This document shows positions 36,129 to 48,832 of a stretch of DNA of 64,000 bases, piece after piece (positions within the stretch are counted from its first letter, which is position 1; the number at the start of each line of letters is the position of its first letter). The position numbers and the translations under genes were made by a program. Source of the DNA: Membranipora membranacea. Lineage: Eukaryota > Bryozoa > Gymnolaemata > Cheilostomatida > Membraniporidae. Where the stretch lies: contig OU612071.1 in the NCBI GenBank assembly GCA_914767715.1, positions 10,337,493-10,401,492 on the forward strand, written 5' to 3'. The notes beneath the pieces were generated by a model. That model did no database searches. It worked only from the letters and a program-made list of their open reading frames with translations, and was not told the DNA's origin.

Positions 36129-36183
36129 TAGCACTGAATTTGATTCTACTTGTTGTTGATTTACTATCGTCTTTTACAAACAG

Positions 36184-36212
36184 ATAGGATTTGTGCTCCT
36201 TACTTTGGATAG
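36184..36212 (+). pseudogene. Orphan terminal exon of the PYFG family, shortened
   Basis: The frame reads ICAPYFG-stop. The normal acceptor position would place a stop at once (ATAG), so only a later AG at 36186-36187 would keep phase 2. The 3' flank, with AATAAA at 36306-36311 and ttggtattcattgg, matches the 3' ends of the other family members. No first exon was found upstream. Confidence 0.5.
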
Positions 36213-36479
36213 AGACTGATAAGTAACACAATACACTGACTAATAACCTTACACAGTTGAATGATCTGTCTTATGTTACCATATTTGAGTTATATAAAAC
36301 ATGTGAATAAAGAAATTTGGTATTCATTGGAACTGATGATCTACAACGGTAAAAACTGTTAGATGTGCTGCTAGTTTTGTGAAGAATTATACGGTAGGAT
36401 AAAATACAAAAAAAAAGAATTTGATTTCTCTATTTGCAAAATATGAGCCACAGTAGCACAAAAACTGATATTGGCAATG

Positions 36480-37085
36480 TCACAATGCCACAGTCATGGC
36501 ATACAAGAATGTTTCATATGTCATTGTCACACTGCCCATGACACAATGACACAATTGCAAAGACGGCAGTGGCGGCGATGGCAATTGAGGTTGCAAATGT
36601 GATGGCAAATGTGATGGCAAAGATGATGGCTCTGGCGACAGCGACTGAGGCGCTGATGGCATTGACAGTAGCCAGAGTTGACAATGACTGTGATAATTAG
36701 AATGGAGCTGACAGTAGCAATGTAGGTGACCATTGCGGTTGTGTTGATGGCGATGGCGACTGTGATGACGATGAATATGGCGATGGAGATGATGACGATG
36801 TGAATGAAAATGGTGTTGGAGCTAAATCTGGCGAAAGGGGTGGCGATAGACCTGACAAAGGCAGTGTTTATTGCAGTGGCGCTGACGGTTGTGATCAAGG
36901 TGGCATTATCAGTGTCAAACGAAATTAAGATAGTTGGGCGAGCAACTGTGACGATTGCAGTGGCAAAGACAATGACAATGAAGATGTCAATTTACAAGAT
37001 CTTGACAATGGCACCAATCAAGCTGCACATGAGCTTCAGCAAGGTGAATCGCAGACTTTATAATAATAAACCTCGACAGGAAATT
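36480..37085 (+). repeat. Degenerate simple repeat rich in GATGGC/GACAAT
   Basis: About 600 bases of imperfect purine-pyrimidine hexamer repeats (gatggcgatggcgactgtga and similar). Several overlapping frames are open on both strands because of the period of three; none is a credible protein. Confidence 0.65.
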
Positions 37086-37091
37086 GTATAA

Positions 37092-37548
37092 TTGCATACA
37101 GACATTGTCGCCTTAGTCAAACTAACGCTGTTTGATAGAAATGATACTGCATAGTTCTTGTATCCCAAACCGTTACATGAACAGCATCTAGGGCTATTTA
37201 GCAACCGTAGAGTCATATTGCACAGTGATTATTGTACTAGTTTGAATCAGGGTCAATAAAACTGATGATGATCTGGCCTTGCAATGCTCTGGTTGTATTA
37301 ACAATCTGATAATAGAAGGAAGTTCTTTGGGTCATTCATCTTTTAGTCTCTGATTTAATGGTATGAAAATATGGTAAATCAATTTTGAATTAAAAACCAA
37401 TCAACTGGCAGTTAAACATGTCACTGTCTGTAGCTTCACAACACTTTCTTAAAAAACGAGTGGTTAGTATTGCATAAGTATAAGACAAGGTATACAGCCT
37501 GTGGTTAGGCTGATAGCAGTTGCTTGTTGACTTAGAGGTTTTAGCAGG
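37092..37548. other. Upstream region of pseudogene at 37549
   Basis: Positions about 37410-37548 resemble 38285-38460 (cttagaggtt, tataagacaag), that is, the promoter region of peptide gene 2. TATAAGAC at about 37480 is TATA-like. Confidence 0.4.
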
Positions 37549-37716
37549 ATGAGAATCATGTTCAGAATGCTATTCTGTGTCCTGAATATAATCATCGCAG
37601 TGATAGCTGCTGAGTATGGGCAATTTTGTCAGGTGAAGAAAGGTGCTACTATCACAGAGCTTTTTGATGCTAGTGGAGAGAATCAACTATTCTATAACTG
37701 TAACATATACTCATAG
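37549..37716 (+). pseudogene. Broken first exon of the PYFG family
   Basis: Reads a signal peptide and EYGQFCQVKKGATITELFDA, but the second Cys of the core is Ser (FDASGE) and the splice donor gtaagt is replaced by atagtg, so the frame stops at TAG. No terminal exon follows before gene 2. Dead by two independent lesions, or at best a 55-residue product with two mature Cys. Confidence 0.7.
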
Positions 37717-38459
37717 TGCTGCGAGAGTCAGAAAAACTGTCAGCCCAAAATTTTTGGACCAAGAACTTAGATTCTCAAACAATCACTTGAAATTTGAATG
37801 ATAACATACCCACTCCCTACTCTACCCTAAAATATTTCACTCGGTAACAACCAACAGAGACAGGGTCTCTGGTATGTCAGGTTAATCTGTGTGTTTTGGT
37901 GACATAGGTTAACTACTGGCTATAAAAGGTCTATGAAAGCTGGGTTTTTTTCATTAAAAGTTATATTTCATAATCATCAAAAATATCACCTGTACTCTTT
38001 GTACCACATACCATCAAATACACAGCATCTAGGACTGATAATAATCATAGGCAACACCCGAGAAATATTGAACAGTGCTTATATAATTGTATTTGTTTGA
38101 TCCAGTGTCCATAAAATCATATCAATGATCTGTCAGCCACAGACTGCACTATCGTCTTTGATGCCCTGGCTCTGTGTATTGAAATCTTATATCAAAAGGA
38201 TGTTGTTTAGGCCATTTATCATTTACAGGACTGTGGTTGTAAGGTATTCGAATAAGATTAATCAGATTTTAATTTGAAACCAGGAAATTGCCATTTCATT
38301 ATCTGTAGTACAAACGCTTTCTCAAAATTTAGTTAGTTAGTATTGCGTTAGTATAAGACAAGCTTCACAACTTAGAGGTTGGGACTCCAGGTTGATATCA
38401 GTTACACACCCAGAGCTTATTTACTTCAGTTTGTTATATGCTCAGCGCTTATGTCGCTA
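37717..38459. other. Spacer and promoter region of peptide gene 2
   Basis: No gene. gtataagac at about 38350 is a TATA-like match about 125 bases before the ATG and is shared with the pseudogene upstream. Confidence 0.4.
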
Positions 38460-38474
38460 ATGAGTTTAGTCAGA

Positions 38475-39158
38475 ATGAGAATCATGTTCAGATTGCTTCC
38501 CTGTGTCCTGATGATATTCATCTCAGTGATGGCCGCTGAGTATGGGCAATTTTGTCAGGTGAAGGAAGGTGCTACTACCACAGAGCTATTTGATGCTTGT
38601 GGAGAGAATCAACTATTCTATTACTGTAATACATATGCGTAAGTAAGCTCGTAAGCTGTGCATATTGTTACAAATTAAAGACCCCTTCATAAACTGACAA
38701 GGGCTGTTGCATTCAGAAAACTATCAGTCTCGATTTTATAGGCCTACAGTTTGGATTCTCAAACAATCCCCTGGAAACTTTGTATGATATAGTTCCCATT
38801 CCGTCCGCAATACTTTCAACAAATGATTCTTCTCAAAGCTTTGATGACAGGGTCTCTGGCATGTCACATATATCTAAGCGACAAAATTCAGAGAGTAACT
38901 TTGGCAGTTTAGGGGAAAAATCAAGTGTTGGTAACTTTGTTAACTACCGACGGTATTAGTTGCATCAACAGAAGCTTTTGATGCCTTGGTACAGTTTGTA
39001 TTGAGAGGGCCTTGATTTGACTGTTTTGTGCAAAACTTGATTATCCACAAAGTTTGATGTTGACTTCTTGCTCAATGCTATAGCTGATCCAAAGGCCTCT
39101 CTTTTGTTGTAGAGCTGCGAGTGAGACAGATGGAACATGTTTCCCTTACTTTGGCTAG
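38475..39158 (+). CDS. Secreted four-cysteine peptide of the PYFG family, gene 2
   Basis: Exons 38475-38638 and 39113-39158 give 69 residues (74 if the in-frame ATG at 38460 is used). I prefer 38475 because MRIMFR matches the start of the paralogous exon at 37549. Signal peptide to about residue 21. The mature part EYGQFCQVKEGATTTELFDA is identical to gene 1, and the second exon reads AASETDGTCFPYFG. Cys at 27, 42, 51, 64. AATAAA at 39252-39257. Its intron is the empty site of the foldback insertion. Lies 1 kb downstream of a broken copy and 600 bases before gene 3, so it is part of a local tandem cluster. Confidence 0.75.
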
Positions 39159-39599
39159 ACCAGTTACTGGAAAACTGCATCAACAAATGACATCACAATA
39201 TATCACGGCTGTAGTCATTATATATCATCTCGTATTATGTGATTTACTTTAAATAAAGATGAAATTTTACTGTATGTTGTTGATAGTATTGAACCATTGC
39301 CGGTTCCCCCGTAAATGAAGTTTGATCAGTTTACCTGTATCCGGAGTTGCTACCTCTTTACTGGTCACCAGTGGACAAAAAGTTGTATGCCTTATAACTG
39401 ATAGTATGTTATGAATGGTTGATAGAAACGAGTTTTTTCGCCCTGCCATACTATACTGTACTATGCTACCTGTTACACTTTTCTTCGATTGTCTTTGATT
39501 ACACACAATTAGGCTAAGATCTAGTATATCACAAATGGCCAAACAACGGAACACTGGTTTTAAAAGGTCATCGAAGTAGGGGAGTTGCCTTAATTGACG

Positions 39600-39755
39600 G
39601 AACGCACAGTCATGGTTACCATTCTACAGAGATAATCACTATGTCCTAAGGCTATCTGGCCGTCACCATCTGCTGTATCACATGACCAACTTATACATAC
39701 ACTCAGCACTGCCTTTTGTGTTAGTAACAGTTTGAAGCTTTGCAGCTTAGATAAA
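39600..39755 (+). promoter_or_regulatory. Conserved upstream module of peptide gene 3
   Basis: Shares gagataatcactatgtcnta, aggctatc, the E-box-like ccatctg, and tgtatcacatgac with the regions upstream of 49526 and 52284 and with 51905-52010. These genes differ much more elsewhere, which suggests a kept regulatory region. Confidence 0.5.
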
Positions 39756-40506
39756 ATGAAGATCTTGTTAAGTTTGATATTTTGTTTTGTGGTGATATTC
39801 AACTTGGTGATGGCTGCCAAGACAGGGCAAGTTTGTAAGGTGGAGAAAGGAGTTACTTTCAAGGAGCGGTTTGATGCTTGTGGAAAGAAGCAACTCTCCT
39901 TTTATTGTGAGACAAAATCCTCGTAAGTTGACCGACCTCTCATGAAGGTCCGGCTGCTGAAGCATGTTGTTCAAATTTTGTGCCTTAAAAGCAATTTGAA
40001 GAGTAATATTGTGCAAAATATTCGATAAATTTGGCAATGGAGCATAATTGGTTCAAGTCCAGACCTCATCTTGTTTTCATTGACAACCTGGTACAGCAAA
40101 TAAAAGCAAAACATTTCACAAAGCTCTTAGATGCCGAAGTGGGGTGGTTATAGAGTCATCTGGTATCATAGGGAAACTAGCTAAAATATCTGGTGTTACA
40201 TGTTTTCATGTATGACCTTCTACAGGATTTTGTTCGATTCGGGAAAGAATGAGTTGTTGTTTAAAATCCCTGTATTGAATCAGGGACACATTGTGTATGT
40301 CCAAGCATTGGAGACCACATTCTATAATATAACACAATATTGGACCACCAGCTATAGCTTTTCAAAACAAAACCATTTCTTCTTTTATTTATTTGTTTAA
40401 AGAGGTTTTCTAGATAGTTTACAGATAACAGAGTAGTTAAAAAGTAACTTGTTGTTTTAGAGCCAAGGGTAAAGCAGTTGGAATTTGCAAGCCTTACTTC
40501 GGATAA
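39756..40506 (+). CDS. Secreted four-cysteine peptide of the PYFG family, gene 3
   Basis: Exons 39756-39922 and 40461-40506 give 70 residues. Signal peptide MKILLSLIFC...VMA, mature part from about residue 21 with GQVCKVEKGVTFKERFDACG and YCETKS, second exon AKGKAVGICKPYFG. Cys at 27, 42, 51, 65. More basic than genes 1 and 2, with many Lys. Phase 2 GT-AG intron as in all family members. No near AATAAA; one lies at 40762. Intact by every test I can apply. Confidence 0.75.
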
Positions 40507-40740
40507 ACTGGTAACCCGACATATCACTATAGCAACAAAGGACATCAAGGCGGTGAACACTTCACATCTCGTGCAGTTGTTATCATTTATTTACTTGCTG
40601 TAACATTATTTTAAAACTATGAGAATCTTATAAAATTGTCTTGATAATATCAAACCATTGCTGATAATTGAAGGTCAAGGCAGGGCAGGGTCCTATAGAC
40701 TAGTCAACATATGTTGTATCACATGACCATGACCATGTGG

Positions 40741-40747
40741 TATAAAA
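40741..40747 (+). promoter_or_regulatory. TATA box before the frame at 40793
   Basis: TATAAAA preceded by tgttgtatcacatgacc, the core of the upstream module of the PYFG genes. In copy 1 this position is occupied by the G run at 1841. Confidence 0.4.
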
Positions 40748-40792
40748 ACTTAGCTCAATGTAATAAAGTATAAGCTATCTAATTGTGTTCAG

Positions 40793-41157
40793 TGAGCCAC
40801 AACTATAATAAAGGTTCAAGGTCACAAAATTTTGATCCGTTTAGCGTCAGACAAGGTGTAAACAATCTCATAAGATATCCCACATTAGTTGGTAATGTAC
40901 TCAGACTGGTAACTAATAAATACTTCCATGTGCACTGGGAGTCGAAACACTCAAACAACATTTTAACGCCCCACAAAATTGTGCAGTTCAAGAATCTCCG
41001 GCATAAGATTGCACTAAATAGCAAGTCTGCTAAAATTATTTGGAGAAATACATTTACATTCCATCCAATTAAACCATGTCACTATTCTCAGCACAGTATG
41101 AGTGCTAGTGCATTATACAGTGCTGTAAATAGTATGAGTGTTACAGGGTCACTATAA
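40793..41157 (+). other. Candidate exon of unknown secreted or cytoplasmic protein
   Basis: After an acceptor-like attgtgttcag, 121 codons stay open to TAA at 41155-41157. There is no early ATG, so it would need a spliced start. Phrases: FDPFSVRQGVNNLIRYPTL, YFHVHWESKHSNN, FKNLRHKIAL. One Cys only. The copy at 1927 is broken after 36 codons. Length, composition and local conservation favour coding, but I recognise no domain. It could be a mobile-element remnant. Confidence 0.35.
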
Positions 41158-43319
41158 GACCCAATGCTGTATCTCAACACTCAAGTCATCAGATGAAGCA
41201 CAACACAATAATATGGTTCTGCAGCACAGGTCTACTCCAAAACCTGGGATTTTGGCAATGTTTGACTGCCCCCCTTGAGTTTTTGTTGTTTTGTTGTTTG
41301 AAGGTAATTCATGGTTTAGAAGACACATCCATGGCTGGTCAGTACGTATCTGGTATGAGGGCAAGAGATATATCGTCTTATATAATGCTAGACTAAGTTA
41401 TATTTCAACTTGATAAACATGCATGTCTATAACAATCAATCACTATTATATGATATTTTTATCGACGAATGACAAGGTACTAAAAAGATACTATCTTCAT
41501 TATGATAATGATCAACAATCCTTTTGTAGCACCTTCTCATCTCAATTTTTGGGTGAAAATGAGAAGAAACTGCTGCCATCTTGTTAATCTTCATATTCTT
41601 CAAGCCACTAATTTTGCATTATCATCATGCCTATATTGCTGCCGCCACAAACTTTCCGAATCACTTGGCGCAACTTTCAGGCATCACTGGATAATAAAAT
41701 ATTCTGCAGAATCTGAATCCACTTGAAGGCTCTGCGGTTAGACTAGGTATAGAGAATAAATGTGTTATTATCAGCCCAGGCGATGATCGCGCAACAAGGT
41801 ACTTTTTCTGGCAGTGCCTCATATCCGTAAATGTAAAATTTGATGCATTATCCTTCCTGCATTGTTATGCATTTGAGCGTATATTTTGTTCACAATTTTG
41901 GTTAGTACTCACCGATACTTCTATACATTGCAAAATGTCAATATTGTAGTTTATACGGGGTGATCTATGGATATAAAAGATCAGAAGAACACAACCCCTC
42001 AATGCTTGAAAGTTGATCCTAGATTTTTTTCTTTCCTTACTTGTCAAAAGTCAAACATACCCAAAAAATTATAATCACCGTAACAAATTTATTCCATTTT
42101 CGTTGATATTGTCGTCAGGATAGAAACAGAGCAGGGTCACTTTTGTAAAGCTTGCATTAGCTCCAATAACTTGAATTAATAGCATTCCATTCTTTTGAAT
42201 TTTTTTAATCTGAAATATGTGATGGGAAATTAAATATCACGAAGACTCTACTGAGACAATACACATGTCATCACTGTCCATTTGTTGAATAAAATGAAAT
42301 CTTACTTTTTCCATCAAGAAATTCATCATTTTAATTAAAAGTACCACTGTTCGTCAAAAAGAAGTTCAGCTAGAAACTATGAGGAGAGCACTGTTTAGAT
42401 TCCCCCCCCCCAACCCGATATATTCGCGTAACACTTTCAAGACTTCATTATTCATCTATGCATATCTAACTAGTAGCGTCCTGTAAGATCTAAGGAAGCT
42501 GTCAACTATTTAACTACTGCTGCCACTTAGGGAAATGAATTCTCTTTGAATTTTGTAGAGCTCTAAGATATCTAGTTGAGGATTCTTTTCTCAATAGCTT
42601 ACATAATGGGTAAATCAGGGTATGAAATTAAAGCACTAGGCGATGGCGTCATTATTGTCTACTAATAAGAAGGTAATTACGCCACAATGACACTAGATAA
42701 ATCATTTCATACATTGATTCTGATGATCAGCATGTGCAAGCTTATCGCCAATTAGGTGACAAATTTGTTAGTTTTGAGCTATACAAATTTCAATAAGCTC
42801 ATATTTGCCTGCGTGGCTGCATTAGTTTAAGGACAACTGCTTGAAAAGAAACATCAGTTCCAAATTGCAAGGCACGCACTGGTCCCATGCCTAATTTATA
42901 TTAAAACAACACTCTCAAGACTTAATTTTTATTCTATGCATATTTAACTAGTGGCATCCTGCAATATCCAAGGAAGCTGTCAAATATTTAGGGGCTAAGC
43001 CTGGACAAGCTGGAGGGTGGAAACTGGGAACAGCTTATGTGTGTTAAGCTGAAATGGTGAAGGAAGACAATGAGTCAAGTTTCTAAAAGATTTATGTGGG
43101 TTAAGGTAGAGTAGGTTTATGGTTAGGTTAGGGGTAGGCTAGATTTATGGTGAAGGAATTCATGGGTACAAATTCATCATCAGAGAGGCTTAACAAAACA
43201 ACTTCAATTTCTATTCTAAATTTGTTTTGTATCAACGCGCACTAGTCGATCGATCGAGGCAATTTGCTTCCTCAAACAGGTAGGTTGAATCATGATGGAT
43301 TTTCATGTTCTATATCAAT
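41158..43319. other. No gene seen
   Basis: Counterpart of 2190-2710, 3411-3455 and 4731-6300 in copy 1. A run of nine to ten C near 42404 is also present in copy 1 (about 5385). Confidence 0.4.
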
Positions 43320-43460
43320 TTGGAAACACATACACCTGAGGGTGCTGGGTGCAAGATCAATCAATCATGACTGAACTTGCACCCACGACTCCTGTGGTAC
43401 CAAGCACCTGGCAATGAATAGTAAGCGTGCTTACCAATATCACCATCTCCTTGAGGTAGC
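43320..43460 (-). mobile_element. tRNA-derived SINE, degenerate
   Basis: Duplicate of 6300-6460, with the same gagggtgctgggtgc and actcctgtggtaccaagcac phrases, further decayed in the A-box region. Confidence 0.6.
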
Positions 43461-44040
43461 TGTTGGTAAAGACCAAATAATTATTTATCTGCCAATAAAT
43501 AAATTAGGTTTAGTGTATATCCTGAATAAGAAAACTTGACTCGTTTCCATCTCTCCAAATAGCTATTTATAATCAATTTGATTTGTCAAAACAATAATGT
43601 GTGGATCAGGCCTGCCGTGTAAATTTTGGAAGTTCAAATTGTTGCTTCAAATTATATCATGATTAACACTATTTGACATGATTGATGGTTTCATTACAAT
43701 TATTACAGACCACTGATTTTGAATATCAAGCTCAGTGCGACAGACCCGAGTATATAGATCTGATTGATGATGTCATCAGGTCAGATTATCTCATGTTTTG
43801 TATTTCACATCAGAGAGAGTATTTATTACTACCATCTGTAAATAAACTGCAGGGTTAGTTTGATATTAAACATCATCAATCAATCAATGACAAGATCCGC
43901 CGCATTGAGATTTGAAGACAGGTGACACAACAAAAATTAATCGCCTCCTCTATAATTGAGTATTTTGTAATAATTGATTTAATCTAACTCTGTACAATTG
44001 AGTGTATGTTACCACCTGTGTCCAGGAAGTCCCCAGGATG

Positions 44041-44048
44041 TATAAATA
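44041..44048 (+). promoter_or_regulatory. TATA box of TSR gene copy 2
   Basis: TATAAATA in the same context as 7279 (ccaggatg before, ctcagagc after). The noncoding exon ends at 44111 and the next exon starts at 44347. Confidence 0.65.
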
Positions 44049-44361
44049 CTCAGAGCAGACAGAAGGAGATCAGTTCAGTTCTGGATCTCACCACAGAAAC
44101 CGCCAGAAAAGGTAAGCATAGGTATAACGTAGTAACACGTTTATAACTCTCTGGTTGATAGATGAATGGAAGCACTTGTTTATTCTCCTTACTCTGGTAA
44201 AAGTGAAATTGTCATTAACATCCATTCAAAAAACCTACTATCATGTTTTGTGACAGTGCGCAACAGACAACTCTCTACTCTTTGTATCTGAATTACTAGA
44301 GAATCTCTGATATTTCTACCACAACTTTGTCTTCTTATACTAACAGAAGATAGAAGAAGAG

Positions 44362-47022
44362 ATGTGCGGAAAAGCTGTAATCATTTGCTTAGCTGCCTTG
44401 TTAGGTAAGTTATACACATGAACTTATTTCAGCAAAACCTCAAATACTACCCAAACCTCGAAGAGATATACATTCTGACCGCTAGTTCTGCAGTAATTGT
44501 GCAATATCTTACAGTGAAAAAACCCATATCACTTCCGGGTAAAATATATGATGTTAGTAATTGTCCCCCCCCCGCCCATCTATGAGGTTATTATTGGTAT
44601 GTGAGGGAATGAAGGATATTAGATAGTCAAGTTTTTTTGGTATATTCATGTCGGGTTATTTTTAGGAGTGGCAGCTTGCTTCACTAGTGATGTGTATGGA
44701 TCTGCAGGAAGTAGAAGTAAAGGTCAAGGACCAAGAGCAGGAGCAGGAGTAGGTGCAGGTTTTAGAACGGGTGGAAGTTTCTTCTCATGTGAGTATTAGT
44801 AAAATCATCGATGTGTCACAAATAGTTTTAGGAATAATCCTAAATAGAAGTTGCACATATACAGAGGACGCATTTCAACTTTTGTTTAATTTAATTTATT
44901 TACATTTGTGGTGAATATGATGATAGCACAATATAAAAATGATATCCAAGTAACACTGACAGAACCTAGTGATCTGATAATATCTTAAAAATGGCAAGAA
45001 GCGTTATAAAAAAAACCCATTCAGAAGTCAGATGAGATAAGAGGTCAAACTTTTATTTCCAAACATCTTGGAAACTTATATTGAAGGTGAAGAATTTACG
45101 TACACAGCATGAGTATCTTGGCCTTAATTATTCAACAATGGCGGCAAAAATAGCAGGCTAATATCCTAGCTTGAACAATATGGTTTTTTTATGAACTATG
45201 AATATTTCCTAGCTTTAGACTGTTTGTTATGTTCACATGGCCTAAAAATTGAACTTGACAAAGGAATTATTCTGAAAAAAACTATTACAATAACATATTG
45301 ATATTTTTAGTTCATGGAACATACGGGTCATGGGGAGTATGGACAGCCTGTGATGTTACTTGTGGACACGGATCAAGAAGTAGAGTTAGATCATGCATCA
45401 GACCTAAATACCTGATTACTGGAACCTACCTTGGTTGTGATGGAGCGAGCAGCCAGACCGAGGCATGTAACGCAGGACAATGCAAAGGTAATGGTGCATG
45501 TCATTAAAGGGTCAGTCCTATTAGAAAAGTGGACATATTACCCCAGTAAATCAAATATTGTGAGTTCATAGGGCAAATTAAAATTAACAAAAGATGAAAA
45601 TTGTGGAAAATAGTAATTAGTTTTTTTTTCAATTATTTTGGCAATGATCAATTTTCAGACTCTGCAGCAGTTTGACTGCAATTAGGTTCACAGGCTGTTA
45701 TAATGCTTATGCCCTAATGACTTTTCAGCCTGAGATTTATAAAACCATACCAAACATGGCCTAGTAGGACTGTCACTTTAATAGATAATGGTGATGGAGC
45801 TCAGCGGCAAATTGAGAACACAAACAGGATTCTGAAATAATACCACTAAGAAACAGATGATCTTGTCAACTGAAAATTTTACAAAGCATTCATTTCAGGC
45901 ATTTCTTTTCCACAGTTGATGGTGGATACAGCACATGGGGACCATTTGGACCAATCAATGCTGCTGGAATCAAGACCAGATTCAGAACTTGCACCAACCC
46001 AGCCCCGCTAAATGGAGGAGCCTCATGTGCTAGGCTTGGACCAGCTTCAGACTCAATGACCGTCCCAAACAATGGTGGATACACAAGCTGGGGACCATTC
46101 GGACCGGTCAACGCTGATGGAGTCAAGACCAGATTCAGAACTTGCACTAACCCAGCCCCACGTAACGGAGGAGCTCAATGTGTTGGACCAGCTTCAGACT
46201 CTATGACTGTCCCAATCAATGGCGGATACAGCTCATGGGGACCATTTGGACCAATCAATGCTGCTGGAATCAAGATTAGATTCAGAACTTGCACTAACCC
46301 AGCCCCACTAAATGGAGGAGCTCAATGTGTTGGACCATCTTCAGACTCTATGACCGTCCCAGTCGATGGTGGATATACAAGCTGGGGAGCTTGGTCAAGC
46401 TGCTCCGGTAGCTGTGGGGTCGGATCTAGGACCAGATATAGAACATGCACAGCTCCAGCTCCTCTCAATGGTGGAAATCATTGTGTAGGACATGCTAGCC
46501 AGCAAGAGGATTGCAAACATCATCGTCCATGTAAGTTACCACCACATATTTGAAAACTGGTGCTCACTTGGTATTTGCGTGCTCCTGCCTATCCCATCAT
46601 ATTACAGCTCCCCTTGAACCTCAAATCTGGGAGCTTAGCCAACTTAGACTAAAATGATTGTCAGTAAAGTTCTTTTACAGCCAAATAACTTTTTACAATG
46701 TTGTGTTTGACCTTCTGAAATGCAGTTAGTGACATTATGCAAAGTTACTGGAAGGCGATTACCAATCCTTTCTGTATTTTTGGTATCTATGGTTACTAGT
46801 CACAATCACATTTGCCTCAATACCCTTAAAATCATTTCCCCATCATCTACCATCGGTAACAGAACTGCAAGCTATTTGATGAATGGAAATGCAGTGTTGC
46901 CTGCATGAGTATTCGCTCATTAGATTTGAACTATTACATAAGCGTAGCACAATTATTACTTATTCTACTTGCTCCTTTTAATTTCTTCTCCTTTTAATTT
47001 CACAGGCAGCCATGGATACTAA
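44362..47022 (+). CDS. Secreted thrombospondin type 1 repeat protein, copy 2
   Basis: Coding exons 44362-44404, 44666-44788, 45311-45487, 45916-46530 and 47006-47022 join in frame to 324 residues. Same layout as copy 1: signal peptide, Gly-rich linker (12 residues shorter), canonical TSR in exon 4 (CDVTCG), then degenerate two-Cys units and a canonical TSR, ending SHGY. It has three degenerate units rather than four, the 147-base difference being exactly one 49-residue unit. The third unit begins like unit 3 of copy 1 (INAAGIK) and ends like unit 4 (VGPSSDSMTVP), so it is a fusion. All splice sites are intact, so both copies are probably functional. Confidence 0.85.
44826..45190. other. Copy-2-specific segment in TSR intron
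   Basis: About 360 bases without counterpart in copy 1 between exons 3 and 4. No clear terminal repeats or target duplication; either an old insertion here or a deletion in copy 1. Confidence 0.5.
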
Positions 47023-48472
47023 CTACTAACTGCACCACACCAAGAAACTCTTTGTACTGAAGATGCCGATATGCCAACCTTCGAATTAACTCTAAACCAA
47101 TAGTTCCACAGTTCATGATAGATTTTGTGTTTAATTAACCATATCTAAATTTTTCTTTTATTTTGTTCATGTTTATGTGTTTGTTAATGTTCGATTGTTG
47201 TACCATGAAGATTATCCTGAGGATTATCATCCATTATGACTATCCACATGTTGATGATAAGGAACGAAACAATAACCAACTACTTAATATGAAGAAATCA
47301 AAACATATTTGACTTTGACTTATAATGATATTGTTTCAACAATTCAAAAAAACTAACAAATAGCTGATACAATTTTAAAGTTATAAGAAATATAGATGAA
47401 TTCAAACTGGTTTCAGTCTCGTCTACACAGTGCCATTTTTAACCACAGCACTCAAGGACACTCAAACAGGGTTTTGCCCTTTATGCGATAAAGTAGAAGA
47501 GTGGTCCAAGACAAACGTGGATTGCCAACAATTATAGTCATCTCTTATCTGACACATTGCATTCAAATTGTACCAGTCCTAATGTGGTTCACCACATCCT
47601 GTTGAGCACTATCAAGTATGATCTTTCACTAAGGACACAACCTCACCACAAAAATATTACGCCAAGTTTTAGATTCGAAAGGTTTATTCAAACATAAAAT
47701 ATATTGAATCTGGACATAAACGTTGTGATGTTTGCCTTGAGTGTTGCATCCTCCCTCTTGAGCAATACCAACAGCAGATATGTCGTGATTATATCACCAA
47801 CGTCACAGACTCCACCTGCTGCCTAAACGACCTTGTTCCTAAACATAGTAACACTAGATATTCCGTGCATCACACAACACCAACACCAACATCAGGATAG
47901 TCTCTCAGACGCGTCATAAGTATGCCGAAATGCGTGGTTTGGCATCAAGCAACTTATGGGAAGACAATTCCATTTCATGGACTTGGGAAGATGGCATACT
48001 GATCCCTTAAAATTTAAAAGAAGGCCAATTTACTAAAAAAGGACCAAAAAGATCATTTGAATAGGGCACTCTGTGAATACTTGAATTTAATTATTGTCCA
48101 GGGATGGGAAAGTTCTTTTGAACTTAGAAACCATAAAAAACACCTACAAAACTTACAATGCACATAGAATAGGTACCTATATAATATAATGCATATTTGA
48201 TTTTGATTAAACAAAACTGTCACAGTGTTTTTAGTGACAGTCCTGTGACATGCTGGCATACTGATGCTTTGCAGGCCCAAATCTGACCCATTATTCAAAT
48301 ATCAGAAGAATTTGGGTCGGAAATAAATGTAGGTCTGAAAAAGCTTCGACGAGTTGGACAAAATGCAAATTACAAAACTTTGATAACTGGTGCTGCCAGT
48401 TCATAATGTTAATTAAATACCAGTGACACAATAATCGTCACTTTCCAGAACCTTAAAGAAGGAGTTCAGTTC
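47023..48472. other. 3' flank of TSR gene copy 2
   Basis: Same as 10129-11550. No supported gene other than the uncertain frame near 47695. Confidence 0.4.
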
Positions 48473-48832
48473 ATATTAACAGGAATTGTGATAAAATAAA
48501 ATGACTAGTGATGACCTTGATTTTAGTTCGGCTATGCAAAACATCTTAAAAAATAGGGTTGGCGATATTCAAGTCAGGCACAAACAAATAAGTGTGAGGA
48601 AATCGTGCTTCCAGCTGTTTTTTTTGTCATGAAATTGTTTAATATGTGAGTTCATGTTTGAAACAAGTCAGTGACATAACCTACCGAAGTGGACATCCAT
48701 TGCAGATTAAGAATTTATATTTTTTGTAATAAGATCCATCATTGCCATTAAACTGAATTTAAACAGTGTTGCAAAAATACTGGTATTTCGGTTGTTTACT
48801 TTCACTTGCACATTGAACCATTCTTTGTTTAG

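Larger units (their letters stand above)
38457..41575 (+). repeat. Segmental duplication block A, copy 2
   Basis: Corresponds to 1-3455. It lacks the foldback element, the SINE at 2350 and the 2735-3400 segment, and has an additional peptide gene (39756-40506). By eye more divergent than blocks B and C. Confidence 0.8.
41602..48472 (+). repeat. Segmental duplication block B, copy 2
   Basis: Direct copy of 4731-11550, including the TSR promoter, gene and 3' flank. The 10791 open frame recurs at about 47695-47901 without its ATG. Confidence 0.9.

Noticed and set aside
36480-37091. Membrane or Ala/Val-rich proteins on both strands
   Set aside because: Overlapping frames stay open because of the hexamer-like simple repeat; composition follows the repeat, not a protein.
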